From assembly GCA_019057815.1 (NCBI GenBank), contig JAHLWR010000013.1:71542-117872 (forward strand): a stretch of 46,331 nt of DNA. Direction: 5' to 3'. Shown here piece by piece: positions 43,260 to 46,331 of this stretch. Every line of letters begins with the position of its first letter. Position 1 is the first letter of the stretch. A program made the position numbers and the translations under genes. This stretch comes from Candidatus Heimdallarchaeota archaeon (lineage in GTDB: Archaea; Asgardarchaeota; Heimdallarchaeia; Heimdallarchaeales; Heimdallarchaeaceae). A model generated the notes under the pieces. That model made no database searches. It was not told the DNA's origin and saw nothing but the letters and a program-made list of their open reading frames with translations.

Positions 43260-43928
43260 ATGCGAGGAATTTATAAGTTTTTGATTTTATTAATATTACT
43301 ATTCTTTTCTCTATTCTTGAATAATTTATTCCAAATCATTCCTATTTTCCAATGTCATAATAATGCTATTATTTTAATTATAGGTGATTGTGGTCCTTTT
43401 AATGATTCATTGTATGATGATGATTTTCTATCTGAAAAATACAAGGAATATTGGGAAGTAAGAGCTGAAGAACTCAAAAATTTCACTAATTGGGAAGTAT
43501 ATTTGTGTTATGAAAAGACATTTTGTTTTCAATTAAGCTATTTTAAAAATCTTCTAGTTATTATTACAGGTCATGGTGCTGTATCAAACTATTATAACAG
43601 TCATTATATAGTCATCAATGATAAAAAAATAATATATGCAAATGAATTAGAAATTAGCTGTAGTAATCTTACTATTGTTATTAATTCTTGTTATAGTAAC
43701 AGATGGTATTCTGATTTTAACCACAAAACCCTAAATCATCTATTTACCAGCGATTTATGTAATAATGTTTCATCGGGTCATTATCAATATCTCCCAGAAC
43801 CATATAATTTGATAATCCAGAGATACGACCGTTTCTTCCTAGATGCTTTTCTTAAAGGATATTCATATCAGAAAGCAAATGAAACAGCTTGGATTAATAT
43901 GACTCAATTTGATCTTATAAATTGTTAA
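43260..43928 (+). CDS. Caspase-fold (clan CD) protease-like membrane protein
   Basis: An N-terminal hydrophobic segment FLILLILLFFSLFLNNLF (about residues 7-24) is a signal anchor. The exported domain has LLVIITGHGAV (His105) and LTIVINSCYSN (Cys144), the His-Gly and Ser-Cys dyad of caspase, gingipain and legumain-type peptidases. At 222 residues it is close to a minimal catalytic domain, with no extra adaptor domain. A TATA-like ATTTAAATA lies about 50 bp upstream. Several N-x-S/T sequons fit an extracellular location. Its substrate and activation are unknown. The plain start (GTG or ATG near 43260) is not strongly marked. Confidence 0.65.
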   Translation: MRGIYKFLILLILLFFSLFLNNLFQIIPIFQCHNNAIILIIGDCGPFNDSLYDDDFLSEKYKEYWEVRAEELKNFTNWEVYLCYEKTFCFQLSYFKNLLVIITGHGAVSNYYNSHYIVINDKKIIYANELEISCSNLTIVINSCYSNRWYSDFNHKTLNHLFTSDLCNNVSSGHYQYLPEPYNLIIQRYDRFFLDAFLKGYSYQKANETAWINMTQFDLINC

Positions 43929-44009
43929 CCAAGGAAGTTTTTCCTCTCCCTAGTGGGATCAGCTATAGAATCATCGAAGATTACTTGAATCCAAGACTAA
44001 TCAATAACA

Positions 44010-44204
44010 TCAAATCAAATCAAACCCATAATGAACTAGCAATGTTTTAGATTTACCATTCACCAATAAGTACCTTGAGACAGTTGTTAAATATTCTTCT
44101 TCATGTTCTTGTATAATGTTTGAAAGAAATGTTTTATCATAATATCTTAAGCTTGTAATAGTACTAGTTAATTGAAGGTGTTTTAGAGATATCTTTCTAC
44201 CCAT
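44010..44204 (-). CDS. Possible small ORF overlapping the zinc-cluster gene end (64 aa)
   Basis: The frame begins inside the last 22 bp of the 93-residue gene with MGRKISLKHLQLTSTITSLR and runs to a stop at 44010. Codon pattern and charge are plausible for a protein, but nothing is recognised and it may be a non-coding frame. Confidence 0.25.
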   Translation of the reverse strand: MGRKISLKHLQLTSTITSLRYYDKTFLSNIIQEHEEEYLTTVSRYLLVNGKSKTLLVHYGFDLI

Positions 44205-44464
44205 TCTTCTATCTTTTCAGGTAGTTTTGAAAGAAATGTATTGATATCAATACCTAGATTCAAAGAATGATATGTCAGTAATAATTTCATACACTCTTTA
44301 CATACACCAGATGGAACATATACTTTACTTAAAGGAAATCTAATTGGTTTCTTTGTTTTGCATCTACCACAAAGGAATCTCTTGCAAGTTTTACAATTTG
44401 TCATAGTTTTATTTCTACATTGGATGCATGGTTGTTTATATTTTAAATCTAAATTATTCATCAT
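44183..44464 (-). CDS. Small zinc-cluster protein with four Cys pairs (93 aa)
   Basis: Four CxxC pairs are visible, CIQC, CKTC, CGRC and CKEC, spaced like a two-zinc cross-brace module (FYVE/B-box/ZZ-like). A helical C-terminal tail NTFLSKLPEKIEEWVERYL follows. The gene is minus strand with start at 44464 and an AT-rich upstream region. Such modules mediate protein or nucleic-acid contacts. It might be an adaptor; the partner is unknown. Confidence 0.6.
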   Translation of the reverse strand: MMNNLDLKYKQPCIQCRNKTMTNCKTCKRFLCGRCKTKKPIRFPLSKVYVPSGVCKECMKLLLTYHSLNLGIDINTFLSKLPEKIEEWVERYL

Positions 44465-44598
44465 TAATAGTTAGATAAATCTTATTTATAATATAAGGTA
44501 ATACACTGTAACTACATCTTTTCACTTAGTTTATACACAACCTTAATCATTAATAATTAAAATACTATCTGTCTTTTTTCTTTCCTTCCCTTCCTTCT

Positions 44599-45066
44599 TT
44601 ATTTCCATTTCTTGCTTTCTTCTTTACACAGACCTTCCTCATGTATTAGACCTAATTTGACATATAATTCCTCTGCTTTTATCTCTATCAGTTTATCTTC
44701 TATTTCTTCTTTTAGTAATTTTAGTGTTTCTTCAGGTATCTCATCCAATTCTTGTTTTATCTCTTCTCTCAATCCTTCTAACACTCTTTCACTTATTTTC
44801 CCTAATATGTACTCATATGGTACTATCACCATTATCAATCCTATTGTTATCCCTATTGTCATTATTACTCCCACCACTCTTGCTATTACTATCACTATTG
44901 CTAGCATTGTTCCCTCTTCTTTATACCAAAATGCTATTACTGTCACTATTACACTTATTATTACATATATTCCCCATTGCCCTATCTCTGTCCAATGAAA
45001 GAACTTCTTTTCCCTTTTTTCCATCCTTTTTACGTATTCTCTCGCTATCTCTATGTCGCTTCTCAC
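44599..45066 (-). CDS. Small membrane protein with cytosolic helical tail (155 aa)
   Basis: Two or three membrane segments, IYVIISVIVTVIAFWY and MLAIVIVIARVVGVIMTIGI with its continuation, are followed by a highly charged helical tail (LREEIKQELDEIPEETLKLL). The GTG start at 45066 is immediately adjacent to the TAA of the soluble partner gene (45067), so the two are coupled. Size, topology and partner match the 137-residue protein at 19299. The function of this pair is unknown. Confidence 0.65.
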   Translation of the reverse strand: MRSDIEIAREYVKRMEKREKKFFHWTEIGQWGIYVIISVIVTVIAFWYKEEGTMLAIVIVIARVVGVIMTIGITIGLIMVIVPYEYILGKISERVLEGLREEIKQELDEIPEETLKLLKEEIEDKLIEIKAEELYVKLGLIHEEGLCKEESKKWK

Positions 45067-45384
45067 TTAACTCATCCCTTCCGTCAATATTTTTCCTACT
45101 GCCCTTGTCGTCATCATGAACGTTTTCTTCAATTCCTCTTGCTCATATATCAGTTCATGTAAATTCTTTAGCGATATCTCTCTCTTGTTCTCATCTACTA
45201 GCTTTATCTCTATCCCCCATCCTCTTCCTTCCCTTTTTTCTTCTTCCATTTGTTCCTTCTGCTCTTCTATGAATCTTGCTAATATTTTCTCTAGTCTTTC
45301 ACTGTTCCTTACCTTGTATTTTGCTATCTCTATACTCTTCTCTTCTTTTCCCCCATATATTTTCAGTATCATTCCCCACGTCAT
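45067..45384 (-). CDS. Small soluble partner protein (105 aa), related to the 88-aa gene at 19715
   Basis: The product contains IAKYKVRNSERLEKILARFI, a charged insert KEQMEEEKREG, and then WGIEIKLVDENKREISLKNL. This parallels the 88-residue protein (LANYKIS, DLE.FLA, W....LLD..GK, L.NL..II). A C-terminal extension is unique to this copy. It precedes, and is coupled to, a membrane protein gene; in the other locus the order is reversed. Homology is inferred from pattern, not a computed alignment. Confidence 0.65.
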   Translation of the reverse strand: MTWGMILKIYGGKEEKSIEIAKYKVRNSERLEKILARFIEEQKEQMEEEKREGRGWGIEIKLVDENKREISLKNLHELIYEQEELKKTFMMTTRAVGKILTEGMS

Positions 45385-45632
45385 TTCTCTTCTATCTTTT
45401 TATCTCTCATTTCCTTTTTATACTAGGCTAGTTTTCCCTACATCTAAATTGTATTCTTTCTCTAACAAAGAAATAATTGTTAAAATAGAATCAGTTCAAC
45501 CCCATACTTCTTCTATTATTTCATCAAAACTAGTCCATTATTGATTACTAAACTACTGTTTTCCACTCTATTTTTCTTTTTTACTAAAAATTTGTCCAAC
45601 TTTAATTGATTGGAATAGTAGCTCTTCCTCTA

Positions 45633-46331
45633 TTAATATTTGATTTTGTCATAATATTCTTTTATTGCTCTTGGCAAGCTTTCTTCTACAGGTTTGTTTT
45701 TTCCTTTCCATAGTAATGAAGTATTTTCATCAAAATCGATACTAGATAGTCTTACACATCCTTCTAGTGATCTTAAATCTACATTCTTCAATTGGTTATT
45801 TCTCATGTGGAGTATACTTAATTTTTTACATTTTCCTAGTGGTCTTAAATCTACATTCTTCAATTGGTTATTATTAAGGTAGAGGTACTCTAATCTTGTG
45901 CATCCTTCTAATGCTCTTAAATCTATAGAAGATAATTGGTTATTATTAAGGTAGAGGTTCCTTAATTCTGCACATCTTGTTAATGGTCTTAAATCTAGGG
46001 AAGATAATTGGTTATCATGAAGAAAAAGCTCATCTAGCCTTGCACATCCTTCTAATGCTCCTAAATCTACATTCTTCAATTGATTATTATTAAGGTAGAG
46101 TCTACTTAAACTTGTACATTTTCCTAGTGGTCTTAAATCTACATTCTTCAATTGGTTATTATTAAGGTGGAGTTCATTTAATCTTGTACATTTTCCTAGT
46201 GGTCTTAAATCTATAGACGATAATTGGTTATTATAAAGGTAGAGGTGCTCTAATCTTTTACATTCTTCTAACGGTCTTAAATCTACATTTTTTAATCGGT
46301 TATTATAAAGGTAGAGTTCATTTAATCTTGT
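45633..46331 (-). CDS. Leucine-rich-repeat protein, N-terminus off the right edge
   Basis: The frame is open to the window end, giving at least 232 residues. It consists of about nine 23-residue LRR units with the consensus LYLNNNQLKNVDLRPLGKCT, nearly identical to each other at both protein and DNA level. The last unit degenerates into LSSIDFDENTSLLWKGKNKP and a short helical C-terminal cap. LRR arrays form curved binding surfaces for proteins; no enzymatic domain is in the visible part. High repeat identity suggests recent expansion or ongoing gene conversion. Confidence 0.88.
   Translation of the reverse strand, partial: TRLNELYLYNNRLKNVDLRPLEECKRLEHLYLYNNQLSSIDLRPLGKCTRLNELHLNNNQLKNVDLRPLGKCTSLSRLYLNNNQLKNVDLGALEGCARLDELFLHDNQLSSLDLRPLTRCAELRNLYLNNNQLSSIDLRALEGCTRLEYLYLNNNQLKNVDLRPLGKCKKLSILHMRNNQLKNVDLRSLEGCVRLSSIDFDENTSLLWKGKNKPVEESLPRAIKEYYDKIKY

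Noticed and set aside
43922-44050. Possible plus-strand gene fragment after the caspase-fold gene
   Set aside because: About 40 codons look protein-like, but there is no start signal or recognisable family, so it is not listed as a feature.
44612-45544. Overlapping plus-strand ORFs rich in Ser, Leu and Ile
   Set aside because: They are antisense to the membrane/soluble gene pair and consist of low-complexity sequence without start signals.
45640-46331. Tandem 69-bp repeats as a CRISPR or satellite array
   Set aside because: The unit equals 23 codons of leucine-rich repeat in a continuous open frame.

Overview
This is an AT-rich window, almost certainly archaeal. Genes are tightly packed, often with 4-bp ATGA overlaps. 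Several genes use GTG or TTG starts behind good Shine-Dalgarno sequences. TATA-like boxes (for example TTTATA, ATTTAAAT) precede several genes. Secreted proteins carry a C-terminal membrane anchor with Thr-rich linkers, and a TFB-like zinc-ribbon remnant is present at 42.7 kb. The mix of long Ig-like surface proteins, a NosD-type beta-helix, leucine-rich repeats and a caspase-fold protein would suit an Asgard archaeon, but no marker gene here proves that. No rRNA, tRNA or CRISPR array was recognised.

Region by region. (A) 1-9.7 kb, minus strand: a co-oriented block of a ParA/MinD-type ATPase, an unknown soluble protein, a membrane-anchored subtilisin, and a giant secreted Ig-like protein that runs off the left edge. 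(B) 10.2-13.6 kb, plus strand: two paralogous AsnC/Lrp-type regulators flank a small secreted protein. The second spacer holds three copies of a palindrome followed by AACACCCA, each followed by its own different hairpin. (C) 13.7-19.1 kb, minus strand: a GcvH-like protein with Asn at the lipoyl-lysine position, a TPR-like helical protein and a NosD-like beta-helix surface protein with an internal 0.3-kb duplication. (D) 19.3-20.6 kb: a three-gene operon of membrane, soluble and secreted proteins. A related membrane/soluble pair occurs again at 44.6-45.4 kb.

(E) 21.1-33.6 kb is a defence island. A minus-strand operon encodes a PLD-nuclease/SF2 helicase fusion, a 58-residue protein, an SMC/DndD-like ATPase and a 152-residue protein. 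It lies beside, and is transcribed away from, a DNA phosphorothioation operon dndC-dndD-dndE plus a DGQHR (DndB-like) protein with an unusual N-terminal extension. A DarT-DarG toxin-antitoxin pair follows. I infer that the minus-strand operon is the restriction or effector arm partnered with Dnd modification, comparable in gene number to archaeal PbeABCD. No dndA (cysteine desulfurase) is present, so sulfur would have to come from a desulfurase elsewhere.

(F) 33.8-46.3 kb is a decaying accessory zone. Intact-looking genes include a uracil-DNA-glycosylase-like protein, a class II glutamine amidotransferase, several PD-(D/E)XK-like nucleases, a HEPN-like protein, a caspase-fold membrane protein, a zinc-cluster protein and an LRR protein. 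Among them lie truncated ATPases (OLD-like, KAP-like), an RNase HI gene with a stop codon and a frameshift, a frameshifted amidotransferase fragment, a TFB zinc-ribbon fragment and a transposase-like remnant.
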